From Treponema sp. (lineage in GTDB: Bacteria > Spirochaetota > Spirochaetia > Treponematales > Breznakiellaceae), in assembly GCA_031284195.1 (NCBI GenBank), contig JAITAI010000006.1, positions 1 to 7,420 of the forward strand: 7,420 bases of DNA. Direction: 5' to 3'. Position 1 is the stretch's first letter. Each line of letters starts with the position of its first letter. The notes beneath the pieces are model-generated. The model saw nothing but the letters and a program-made list of their open reading frames with translations, was not told where the DNA came from and did no database searches. Shown in pieces: positions 1 through 5,651 of this stretch. The translations under genes and the position numbers were made by a program.

Positions 1-303
1 ACCAGCAGGCGGCTGGTCTCTATTCTGCGGAATGCCGGGGCTCAGGAAGTGCATATCCGGGTGTGTTCGCCGCCGGTCCGCTTTCCCTGTTATTTCGGTA
101 TTGATACGCCCCATCGAAAGGATCTGATCAGTAACATGAACAGCGTTACTGAGCTCGGTAAATCCCTGGGAGCAGACAGCCTGGCCTTTATTTCAGTAGA
201 AGGCCTCTTGGAATCCCTGACTGTTCACCATGAAAAGAGAGGCTACTGTCTCGGCTGTTTTACCGGGGAATATCCCATCCCCGTTCCCGGAGAAGCTCTT
301 TAA
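1..303 (+). CDS. purF: Amidophosphoribosyltransferase, C-terminal part (cut by window start)
   Basis: This is the last 100 residues of PurF, which makes 5-phosphoribosylamine from PRPP and glutamine in the first committed step of purine synthesis in the cytoplasm. The fragment opens with TSRRLVSILRNAGAQEVHIR, the tail of the PRPP-binding loop (family pattern DDSIVRGTTSRR), and continues with SSPP-like and FGID segments typical of the Bacillus-type enzyme. Cys30 in PCYFGID and the pair Cys83/Cys86 in CLGCFTGEYP match the positions of the 4Fe-4S ligands of that type, so the enzyme probably carries the cluster. The glutaminase and most of the phosphoribosyltransferase domain lie outside the window. 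It ends with TAA and converges on the sigma factor gene 75 bases away. Identity is secure; only the missing 5' part limits it. Confidence 0.95.
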   Translation, partial: TSRRLVSILRNAGAQEVHIRVCSPPVRFPCYFGIDTPHRKDLISNMNSVTELGKSLGADSLAFISVEGLLESLTVHHEKRGYCLGCFTGEYPIPVPGEAL

Positions 304-313
304 GAACCAGGCT

Positions 314-373
314 GAAACACGTTTGGAGGAGAGGGTGGAGAAGTCCAGAGCCCCAAAACGTGCTTCATGAAGG
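314..373. terminator. Possible weak bidirectional hairpin between purF and the sigma gene
   Basis: The 75-base convergent spacer holds an imperfect inverted repeat: GAAACACGTTTGG near 314-326 can pair with CCAAAACGTGCTTC near 353-366, with a loop of about 26 bases. Its position between two convergent stops fits a shared terminator. There is no run of T on either strand after the stem and the loop is long, so it is not a standard intrinsic terminator. Confidence 0.2.
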
Positions 374-378
374 CTCAG

Positions 379-1449
379 TTAGGGGTTTTCGTTTAATTCG
401 TGGATTTCTTTGAGACCCCGCAGCTTAAAGGTGGCTTTTTCCTGAATTTGCCGAACCCGTTCACGGGTTATACCTAAGAGGCGGCCTGTTTCTTCCAGGG
501 TTAAAGGACCTTCACCGGCCAATCCAAACCGGAGCTGCATGATCTTCATTTCCCGTTCAGAGAGGCGGGAAAGAATTTCCTCCATGGTCTCTTGAAGGGT
601 AGTGGAAAATGCCAGTTCAAAAGGCTCTGCCAGCGTATCATCTTTAATGAGATCCGCCAAACGGGTAAGGTTACCGTCATCCACAATGGTATCCAAGCTG
701 GTGGTTTCTTGGGAGAGTTTCACAATCTCCTTCACCTTGGCAATGGGCAAACCTAAATATTCGGATAATTCCTCATTACTCGGATCCCGGCCTAAATCCT
801 GGGTTAATTGCTTGGAGACAAAATAACACTTCTTAATGGTATTTAACATGTGGACAGGGATACGGATAACCCGGCCCTTATCAGCAATACTTTTGATGAT
901 GGCCTGCCGGATCCACCAAGTGCCATAGGTGGAGAAACGGCAGCCCCGGGTATAATCAAAGCGATCCACTGCTTCAATGAGCCCGATATTCCCTTCATCA
1001 ATGAGATCCAAGAGGGATAAACCCCGGTGTTGGTAGTTCTTCGCGATGGAAACCACCAAGCGCAGGTTAGCGTTAATCATCTTGCTTTTATACATCTGGA
1101 GGGCATTATCCAGGGCAAGCCGTTCTTTTTTGTAGCTCCCTTCCTGCTCCCTTCCCTTATACAACTGATCCAGCTCTTTCCGTTTTTGCCGGATCACCAC
1201 TATTTTTTCACCGATACTCTGCTCTTCCTGAACCGTTAAAAGCGGAAATTTTGAGATCTGCTTAAAATACAATGCCAAGGGATCGGTCTCTTTGGAAATC
1301 TTTGGCTTTTTTGAAGTCCGGGTAACGTGGTTTTGGTTACTGCCGGTACGAATCGATTTCATTCCGTCTTCCTCCATAGGATACAGACCAATTCCCTGTT
1401 TTTTCGTTCCCCGTTCTTCACGTGCAACTGCTGATTTTGTTTTTAACAT
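379..1449 (-). CDS. RNA polymerase sigma factor, sigma-70 family group 2 (RpoS/RpoD-like)
   Basis: A 356-residue primary-like sigma factor that would direct core RNA polymerase to -10/-35 promoters. Residues 1-50 are basic and unlike region 1.1. Region 1.2 follows at about 55-85 (DPLALYFKQI), then region 2 at about 125-200 with NANLRLVVSIA, LLDLIDEGNIGLIEAVDRFD and RFSTYGTWWIRQAI (core binding, melting and -10 contact). Region 3 is at about 203-275. Region 4 is at about 285-345 with the helix-turn-helix LTLEETGRLLGITRERVRQI (317-336). Length is close to RpoS (330) and much shorter than typical RpoD. The ATG at 1449 is supported by AAGAAGG ending 8 bases upstream. The gene immediately upstream is NlpD-like, which favours an RpoS-like role by synteny. 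The family call is certain; whether it is a true RpoS counterpart or another group 2 factor cannot be settled from one sequence. Confidence 0.93.
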   Translation of the reverse strand: MLKTKSAVAREERGTKKQGIGLYPMEEDGMKSIRTGSNQNHVTRTSKKPKISKETDPLALYFKQISKFPLLTVQEEQSIGEKIVVIRQKRKELDQLYKGREQEGSYKKERLALDNALQMYKSKMINANLRLVVSIAKNYQHRGLSLLDLIDEGNIGLIEAVDRFDYTRGCRFSTYGTWWIRQAIIKSIADKGRVIRIPVHMLNTIKKCYFVSKQLTQDLGRDPSNEELSEYLGLPIAKVKEIVKLSQETTSLDTIVDDGNLTRLADLIKDDTLAEPFELAFSTTLQETMEEILSRLSEREMKIMQLRFGLAGEGPLTLEETGRLLGITRERVRQIQEKATFKLRGLKEIHELNENP

Positions 1450-1457
1450 ACTATTTA

Positions 1458-1464
1458 CCTTCTT
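1458..1464 (-). promoter_or_regulatory. Ribosome binding site of the sigma factor gene
   Basis: On the minus strand AAGAAGG lies 8 bases before the ATG at 1447-1449. It is the best Shine-Dalgarno match near this end of the open frame and fixes the long start rather than an internal methionine (for example residues 25 or 30). Confidence 0.7.
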
Positions 1465-1489
1465 GATGTTTTTTGATGCTTTTTACCTT

Positions 1490-1504
1490 ACACTACACTA
1501 CACT
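1490..1504. repeat. Three tandem copies of a 5-bp unit (ACACT) in the sigma gene leader
   Basis: ACACT is repeated exactly three times on the + strand (AGTGT on the coding strand of the sigma gene), starting 41 bases upstream of its ATG. An AT-rich TATAAAAA stretch on the minus strand lies just upstream (about 1504-1513), so the repeat sits between a possible -10 element and the ribosome binding site. Short pentamer tracts can change length by slipped-strand mispairing; three copies is few for that. Confidence 0.6.
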
Positions 1505-1553
1505 TTTTATAAAACTCGATTCTGCCCCACCACCCTTGGTTACTAGGAACTCA

Positions 1554-2423
1554 TCAGGTCCGTGGGGCTTTTGCAGGATCAATAGGGGTACTACTCTGGT
1601 ACACTAGAAAGAATAGTTGTGGTTTTTTGGATACTGTGTCAAGCCCTAGTTTCCCCAATTCAGTTCCCGAAGCAACCTTATCCCCTTCTTTTACCGATAA
1701 ACGTTCACAACCTCCGTATACATATAAATAACCTCCTGTTACCTGAACAATCACCACCCTTCCAAAGCCACGGTAGGGTCCGGCAGATACCACGGTTCCC
1801 TGGGTGAGGCTTTTTACCGCCTCTGATTTTTCCCCTACCAGAACCACCCCATATAATTTACCGGTCATATAGGTCACTTCTTTCGCAGCTACTGGCCAGC
1901 GTAAAGTATTCCCGCTTTTTGTTGGGGCTGCTTGGGGAAGACTACTACTCGAAGTCTGAGTGCCCGTCCTAGTTCCACTCTGAGTTACGGTTCCTATGCC
2001 GCTGGAAGTAAGCGGTTTATCCCCTCCTCCATCGGCAAGGGGAATACGAAGAAGATCCCCCTCTTTTAATACATAGGTATTAGCAAGATCATTGGCCCTA
2101 CGCAGGGATTCCAGGGTAATCGTGTACCGCCGGGCTATACCGTACAAGGTATCCCCTTTAACAACCCGGTATTCAATAAACCCCGAAGTATTCGTCTTTG
2201 GTAAGGTAAGACGCTTGCCTATAGGTAATTTTTGGGGATCCCTAATACCATTAACCTTCATCAGGGTATCAATATCAATGTTATAGGAACGAGCTATGGA
2301 ATAGATAGTATCTCCTCCTTGCACAATATGAACTGTTTCTTCTGCACCAATATACATGGTTGCATAGATACAGAGCGCTATAGTACATAAAAAAGGGTAA
2401 AGGCCACCGTATCCACCGTTCAT
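1554..2423 (-). CDS. NlpD-like envelope protein: two LysM domains and a degenerate LytM (peptidase M23-like) domain
   Basis: A 289-residue exported protein. A hydrophobic N-terminal segment (about 8-27, ending YIGAEE) looks like a signal peptide, although it lacks the usual basic residues before the core. LysM repeats at about 31-75 (VQGGDTIYSIARSYNID) and 84-128 (VVKGDTLYGIARRYTIT) should bind peptidoglycan. A Ser/Thr-rich linker (about 135-170) leads to an M23-like beta fold at about 180-285 (TQGTVVSAGPYRGFGRVVIV, VKEGDKVASGTELGKLG, PIDP). The zinc-ligand positions are lost: the usual YAHL is YGGC (236-239) and HLHFE is QLFFL (269-273). It is therefore probably not a hydrolase but a regulator of amidases, as NlpD and EnvC are in proteobacteria. 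No clear lipobox is seen. The ATG at 2423 is the only usual start after an upstream in-frame stop, but it has no good ribosome binding site. It lies 104 bases upstream of the sigma gene on the same strand. Confidence 0.85.
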   Translation of the reverse strand: MNGGYGGLYPFLCTIALCIYATMYIGAEETVHIVQGGDTIYSIARSYNIDIDTLMKVNGIRDPQKLPIGKRLTLPKTNTSGFIEYRVVKGDTLYGIARRYTITLESLRRANDLANTYVLKEGDLLRIPLADGGGDKPLTSSGIGTVTQSGTRTGTQTSSSSLPQAAPTKSGNTLRWPVAAKEVTYMTGKLYGVVLVGEKSEAVKSLTQGTVVSAGPYRGFGRVVIVQVTGGYLYVYGGCERLSVKEGDKVASGTELGKLGLDTVSKKPQLFFLVYQSSTPIDPAKAPRT

Positions 2424-2472
2424 ATTACTGTATATCGGCTCTTTTTACCTTATTTTCTATGCTATAAGAACA

Positions 2473-2501
2473 TATATATCTCGGTTCGGCCAAATACTCA
2501 A
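2473..2501 (-). promoter_or_regulatory. Possible sigma-70-type promoter of the nlpD-like gene
   Basis: On the minus strand TTGAGT (2501-2496) is followed after exactly 17 bases by TATATA (2478-2473), each matching consensus at 4 of 6 positions. It sits about 50 bases upstream of the nlpD-like ATG in an AT-rich divergent spacer, the expected place for a promoter. Such matches are common in AT-rich DNA, so this is a candidate only. Confidence 0.35.
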
Positions 2502-2514
2502 GGATTTTTCCGGC

Positions 2515-2535
2515 TATAATGCACATAGCTATAAT
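2515..2535 (+). promoter_or_regulatory. Two consensus TATAAT boxes upstream of the CYTH gene
   Basis: Perfect TATAAT hexamers occur at 2515-2520 and 2530-2535, in the spacer between the divergent nlpD-like and CYTH genes. Neither has a recognisable -35 hexamer at 16-18 bases. They could be -10 elements of a tandem promoter that relies on an activator, or chance in AT-rich sequence. Confidence 0.3.
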
Positions 2536-2644
2536 ATAGTACAAATCTTTAAATAATAAACCAAAAAAAAATTTCAAAAGCTCGAATATGGAAAAAAAAC
2601 CAAATAAAACACACAAAGGCATACCTATCTATTACAATCATGGT

Positions 2645-3232
2645 ATGAGTATTGAAATTGAACTTAAGGCCTGGGTTGCGTATCCAGAAGCCTTAAGAAA
2701 TACCCTAAGTACAGGCTTGTCCCTGGTATCCAGGACGTTTGAAAAAGAAGATACCTACTGGCATCCCGCTTCGGGTATCCCCACCGGTTCTTTTCCCCCA
2801 TCGGGGATCCGGATCCGAAAAGAAATCCATACAGATACCCAGGGAATTTTTACCCAACAGGTATTGATAAACTATAAGACCAAGGAGCTTCGGGAAGGTA
2901 TCGAAGTAAACCATGAGCAGGAATTCAGCGTGTCCGATGGACCCCTCTTTGAAGAGCTCCTCAGACGCCTGCGCTTTGAACCGGGGATAGGGAAACACAA
3001 GCAAGGCTGGGCCTGGGACTATGAGGGTATCACCGTGGAGCTTGTCCAAGTCTCGGGCCTCGGCTGGTTTGTGGAACTGGAGATTCTGGGGGATAACGAC
3101 CGGCCTGAAACCGTTACGGCTGCCCGTACCCGCTTATTGGACCTCTTACACCGTTTAGGTATTGATAGGGATAAGATCGAAACCCGGTACTATACAGAAC
3201 TGCTCACCCGCCCGCCAGGGGGTTTACCTTGA
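2645..3232 (+). CDS. CYTH domain protein (class IV adenylate cyclase / triphosphate tunnel family)
   Basis: A cytoplasmic protein of 195 residues from the chosen start, about the usual length for a single CYTH domain. The signature ExExK is EIELK at residues 4-8. Paired basic strands follow (GIRIRKE, INYKTKE), then acidic metal-binding strands (EVNHEQEFSV, VELVQVSGLGWFVELEI) and a C-terminal ETRYYTELL like the SYxELL end of CyaB proteins. These residues line a tunnel that binds triphosphates with divalent metal. Known members make cAMP from ATP or hydrolyse thiamine triphosphate or inorganic triphosphate; the sequence does not tell which. The frame is open from an ATG at 2588, which would add 19 residues of low-complexity basic sequence. 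I prefer 2645 because ExExK is normally at the extreme N-terminus. Neither start has a good ribosome binding site. It is transcribed alone, divergent from the nlpD-like gene. Confidence 0.85.
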   Translation: MSIEIELKAWVAYPEALRNTLSTGLSLVSRTFEKEDTYWHPASGIPTGSFPPSGIRIRKEIHTDTQGIFTQQVLINYKTKELREGIEVNHEQEFSVSDGPLFEELLRRLRFEPGIGKHKQGWAWDYEGITVELVQVSGLGWFVELEILGDNDRPETVTAARTRLLDLLHRLGIDRDKIETRYYTELLTRPPGGLP

Positions 3233-3676
3233 TAGGAACCGTGTTCAGGTGCCAATTTACGAATACATCGCCCCAGAAAGAAGCTCCGCAGCTTCAAACT
3301 TCCCCTTCCCCTTCGAGGTTACATAGCTGAAGCTGATCGAAGAGGTTTGATGCCGCGTACTATATCATAGAAAAAGTAACGGTGCTGCTATGAAAGTATG
3401 CGTATCGCCATAGCCATCAAAGGCCCTCAAGACCTGGAAGTACCCAAGGTTTGGATCTGCCCGTTGCTGCTTGGCTTACCCCCTCGTACCTCTCATGTTC
3501 TGCCTCTCGTATTGTTCTCGATCTTTCGATGGTCCCTGATACATATCCCCGAAATACCCCATACTTGTGTAAGGCTTTGCAGAAGGGTGCATCCAAACTA
3601 TTTGATACCTGTCCACCCGCTTGATCCTCCAGATATTCCAATTATGCCACTGATAGCGCAGGATCATAGCTATAGG
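3233..3676. other. 444-base intergenic stretch without a recognisable gene
   Basis: This lies between the convergent ends of the CYTH and desulfurase genes. Two small inverted repeats are near its left side: GAAGCT/AGCTTC at 3280-3295 with a 4-base loop, and CCCCTTCGA at 3308-3316 against TCGAAGAGG at 3337-3345 with one mismatch. Neither is followed by a T run. Open frames of 63 to 95 codons exist on both strands at about 3398-3685, but they overlap one another, have no convincing ribosome binding site, and match no family I know. It may be a decayed gene or element; I cannot identify it. Confidence 0.5.
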
Positions 3677-4840
3677 TTACCCTAGGGTTTTATCTTTTCT
3701 ATGCCGTAATTCCCTTATAAGGCGAGGCAGTTTTTCATTGATACTATCAATTTCATTTTCAGTGTTATAATGCGAAAGGGATATTCTCAAGGCGTTCTGT
3801 GAAATCTCATCATCATAACCTATGGCGCTTAGAACATGAGGGGCTTCGGTGGAGGAAGCAGCGCAGGCAGAACCAGAGCTGGCGCAAATCCCTTCTTCAT
3901 TGAGCATATTTATTAAATAAACGCTACGCGTAATCCCTTCAAATACAAAAGAGGCATGGCCGGGTAAACGGTTGATCGGGTCGCCGGTTAAATATGCGCC
4001 GGGTATTTTTAGTGTGCTTTCAATGAGTTTATCTCGCAATATCTGGGTGTGTTGGGTATTATGTTGTAAATTTTCTGTCTCTTCTTCTATAGCCGCTGCC
4101 ATGCCGACAATACCCGCTACATTTTCAGTTCCAGAACGGCGTCCTTTTTCCTGGCCGCCGCCGGTGATATACGCGGTTGGTAGGAGGGGTATTTTGGAGA
4201 ACAGCGCGCCAACCCCTTTGGGCCCATGAAACTTATGGGCTGACAGGGAAAGCAAGTCCACAGAAAGACTGCGTACATTAATCGGTATATGCGCAGTTGC
4301 TTGAACAGCGTCGGTATGAAAGATGATGTGGTGCTTGTGGGCCACTGCACAGAGGGCTTTAATAGGCAACACCGTTCCAATAACATTATTGGCCATCATA
4401 ATGCTTATGAGTATGGTGTCATTCTGTATCGCGTTTTCAAGGGCTTCGGTTGTTATGCGGCCGTTTTTATCGGGTTTCAGTAAGGTAATCTCATAACCTT
4501 GGTCCTGCATTTTTTCCAGGGTCCGCAAAACGGCATTGTGTTCTATAGCAGTTGAAATGATATGGTTCCCATTTTTATGTTTTAAGGCACAAACACTATG
4601 AATCGCCCAATTATCACTTTCCGTCCCGCCGGAGGTGAAATACATTTCATTGTTTAAGCCTCCAATGGCGTTTCCAACCACACGGCGGCTGTCCTCTAAT
4701 GCTTTTTTTGCCTCCTGTCCATAACTGTAAATCGCCGAAGGATTACCGAAATGTTCCCGAAAATAAGGCAGCATGGCTGCCAGCGCTTTTTCAGAGACCG
4801 GAGTTGTGGCGGAATTATCCACATAAATTCGTTCACCCAT
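3677..4840 (-). CDS. Cysteine desulfurase, class I (IscS/NifS family)
   Basis: A 387-residue PLP enzyme that takes sulfur from cysteine as an enzyme persulfide for Fe-S clusters and thiolated cofactors. From Met1 of MGERIYVDNSATTPV: FTSGGTESDNWAI at 68-80, His101 in IEHNAV, Asp177 and Gln180 in HTDAVQ, PLP lysine Lys203 in SAHKFHGPKG, RRSGTEN at 234-240, and the catalytic Cys326 in SSGSACAASSTEAPHVL. The active-site loop and full length fit the class I IscS/NifS group, not SufS. All key residues are intact. An ATG 11 codons upstream (4873) is in frame, but AGAGGAGA at 4851-4858 (GGAG about 11 bases before the ATG) supports 4840. No iscU, iscR or suf genes adjoin, so iscS or nifS cannot be chosen by context. 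Upstream DNA is an IS30 remnant that may supply its promoter. Confidence 0.95.
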   Translation of the reverse strand: MGERIYVDNSATTPVSEKALAAMLPYFREHFGNPSAIYSYGQEAKKALEDSRRVVGNAIGGLNNEMYFTSGGTESDNWAIHSVCALKHKNGNHIISTAIEHNAVLRTLEKMQDQGYEITLLKPDKNGRITTEALENAIQNDTILISIMMANNVIGTVLPIKALCAVAHKHHIIFHTDAVQATAHIPINVRSLSVDLLSLSAHKFHGPKGVGALFSKIPLLPTAYITGGGQEKGRRSGTENVAGIVGMAAAIEEETENLQHNTQHTQILRDKLIESTLKIPGAYLTGDPINRLPGHASFVFEGITRSVYLINMLNEEGICASSGSACAASSTEAPHVLSAIGYDDEISQNALRISLSHYNTENEIDSINEKLPRLIRELRHRKDKTLG

Positions 4841-4850
4841 GCTTTTTTCA

Positions 4851-4858
4851 TCTCCTCT
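4851..4858 (-). promoter_or_regulatory. Ribosome binding site deciding the desulfurase start
   Basis: AGAGGAGA on the minus strand lies before the ATG at 4838-4840, with GGAG about 11 bases from the start codon, slightly long but the only good match. It lies inside the longer in-frame extension starting at 4873, so it argues against that upstream ATG. Confidence 0.65.
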
Positions 4859-4884
4859 AGTATATCTTGCCATATAGTTTCGCG

Positions 4885-5328
4885 GATTTTTTTTGAAGTG
4901 CGAATTGTATGGTGAAAAAACTTCGTAAGGAGTCAGGCAGCCTAAGACCTTACCAGGTCTATTATTGATGTGGGCAACAATTTTGTCAAGTTATTTTTGC
5001 GTGAGCCTATCAAAGGGTATTTTTTTAGGCAGGTATGGCCTGATAAGCCTATGGATGTTTGTTAAGCCCCGGCTCCCCTGGGTGATAGGGATGGGCGAAA
5101 TAGAGGTCTTGAGCTTGCGGCAGGCTCTTTGGGGCTTCCTTGCCGTTGTCCAGCCTCAGGGTGTTCCGCATCTGCCCGGGTATTGGCTTGAAGGCGCGGA
5201 TAACCGCCTGGTTCAAGGCCCTTGTTGTCATCTGCCCAAACCAGCGCTGTGGTCACCAGGAAAGCGGCTTTGATAGATAAAAACCTTGTCTTCACCCTGT
5301 TTCTCCTTGGCGCCCGTGGGATGGTAAA
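4885..5328 (-). pseudogene. Decayed C-terminal part of an IS30-family transposase
   Basis: Three minus-strand frames in succession align with the end of IS30-type DDE transposases. About 5328-5296 reads PTGAKEKQG. From 5295 it reads KTRFLSIKAAFLVTTALV in a second frame. From 5231 it reads RALNQAVIRAFKPIPGQM, TLRLDNGKEA and LYFAHPYHPGEPGLN in a third frame. From about 5068 to 4890 it reads HRLIRPYLPKKIPFDRL, then a TAA stop at 4993-4991, then LDKIVAHINNRPGKVL and CLTPYEVF in a fourth stretch. The second catalytic Asp (DNGKE) is kept. Where the family has NENTNG with the catalytic Glu, this copy has Lys and a frameshift. The N-terminal half and left end are missing. The remnant is inactive. The GTG at 5295 with AAGGAG before it mimics a secreted-protein start but is internal to the transposase. 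Confidence 0.8.
4961..4989 (-). promoter_or_regulatory. Likely sigma-70-type promoter inside the IS30 remnant, directed at the desulfurase
   Basis: On the minus strand a perfect TTGACA (4989-4984) is followed after 17 bases by AATAAT (4966-4961), 5 of 6 matches to the -10 consensus. Transcription would start near 4954, about 115 bases before the desulfurase ATG, with no terminator-like T run between. The hexamers overlap codons for LDKIVAHINN of the dead transposase. A 6-bp hairpin (AGACCT/AGGTCT, 4945-4960) lies at the predicted start. Confidence 0.55.
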
Positions 5329-5595
5329 ACATTCCTTACAGGAGGTTTCATTACAAGATGCTGAGGCTCTTTGAAAACAACAGTTTTGCAGGCCCTAGGC
5401 AGAAAAAGGGCTACTTTCAAAGAGCCTTTGCAAACCCCCCTTAGTTTTGGGAAAGGCTCTCAATTCAAAAATGAACAACCCCAGGGCAAGCCCTGCGGTA
5501 TCGACCAAACGTTTCGTCGTTTGATTGATGTTACTTAGCTCACCGCTCACATGCGGCAAACCGTGGGGTATTAAACCGTATCGGCTTCGCCTCAT
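5329..5595. repeat. Palindrome-rich intergenic repeat cluster
   Basis: No gene is recognised here. A perfect 13-bp inverted repeat AGGCTCTTTGAAA/TTTCAAAGAGCCT occupies 5364-5376 and 5415-5427, with GCCCT/AGGGC nested at 5392-5396 and 5407-5411. The right arm overlaps a second repeat, AGAGCCTTT at 5421-5429 with AAAGGCTCT at 5452-5460, so the two stems exclude each other. Further palindromes follow: CAGGGC/GCCCTG at 5482-5495, an imperfect 12-bp pair at 5500-5511 and 5518-5529, and CCGC/GCGG at 5543-5556. The sequence GAGGCTCTTTGAAAACAACAGTTTT at its left resembles the terminator stem at 5607-5642 in opposite orientation (about 19 of 25), suggesting a repeat family. A 66-codon frame across it is not believable. 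Confidence 0.6.
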
Positions 5596-5642
5596 AAAAA
5601 AATATCGAGGCTTTCCTAAAACTTCAGTTTTTGAACAGCCTC
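5596..5642 (-). terminator. Rho-independent terminator of the leftward MCP copy
   Basis: Ten bases after the MCP stop, on the minus strand, GAGGCTGTTC (5642-5633) pairs with GAAAGCCTC (5615-5607), one base bulged. The loop itself contains the palindrome AAAACTGAAGTTTT, which extends the hairpin. A run of seven T follows at 5602-5596. Position, stem and T tail all fit an intrinsic terminator. Confidence 0.8.
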
Positions 5643-5651
5643 TATATTCAA

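Noticed and set aside
1637..1642. Perfect -35 hexamer TTGACA on the minus strand inside the nlpD-like gene as a sigma gene promoter
   Set aside because: No acceptable -10 element lies 16-18 bases downstream, so I do not list it as a feature; it is kept only as a point to test in the synteny finding.
2425..2622. Minus-strand 65-codon hydrophobic frame in the divergent spacer
   Set aside because: It covers the promoter region and the start of the CYTH frame, is driven by AT-rich composition, and has no family match.
3398..3685. + strand 95-codon frame rich in proline and leucine
   Set aside because: It overlaps competing frames, has no good ribosome binding site or known domain, and overlaps the end of the desulfurase gene.
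5062..5295. A secreted protein starting at GTG 5295 with strong AAGGAG and a signal-peptide-like N-terminus
   Set aside because: The same residues and the next frames align in order with the C-terminal half of IS30 transposases, so the apparent signal peptide is internal transposase sequence after a frameshift.
5395..5595. Minus-strand 66-codon frame in the repeat cluster
   Set aside because: It runs through several palindromes and the inverted repeat, has no ribosome binding site, and is better explained as repeat DNA.
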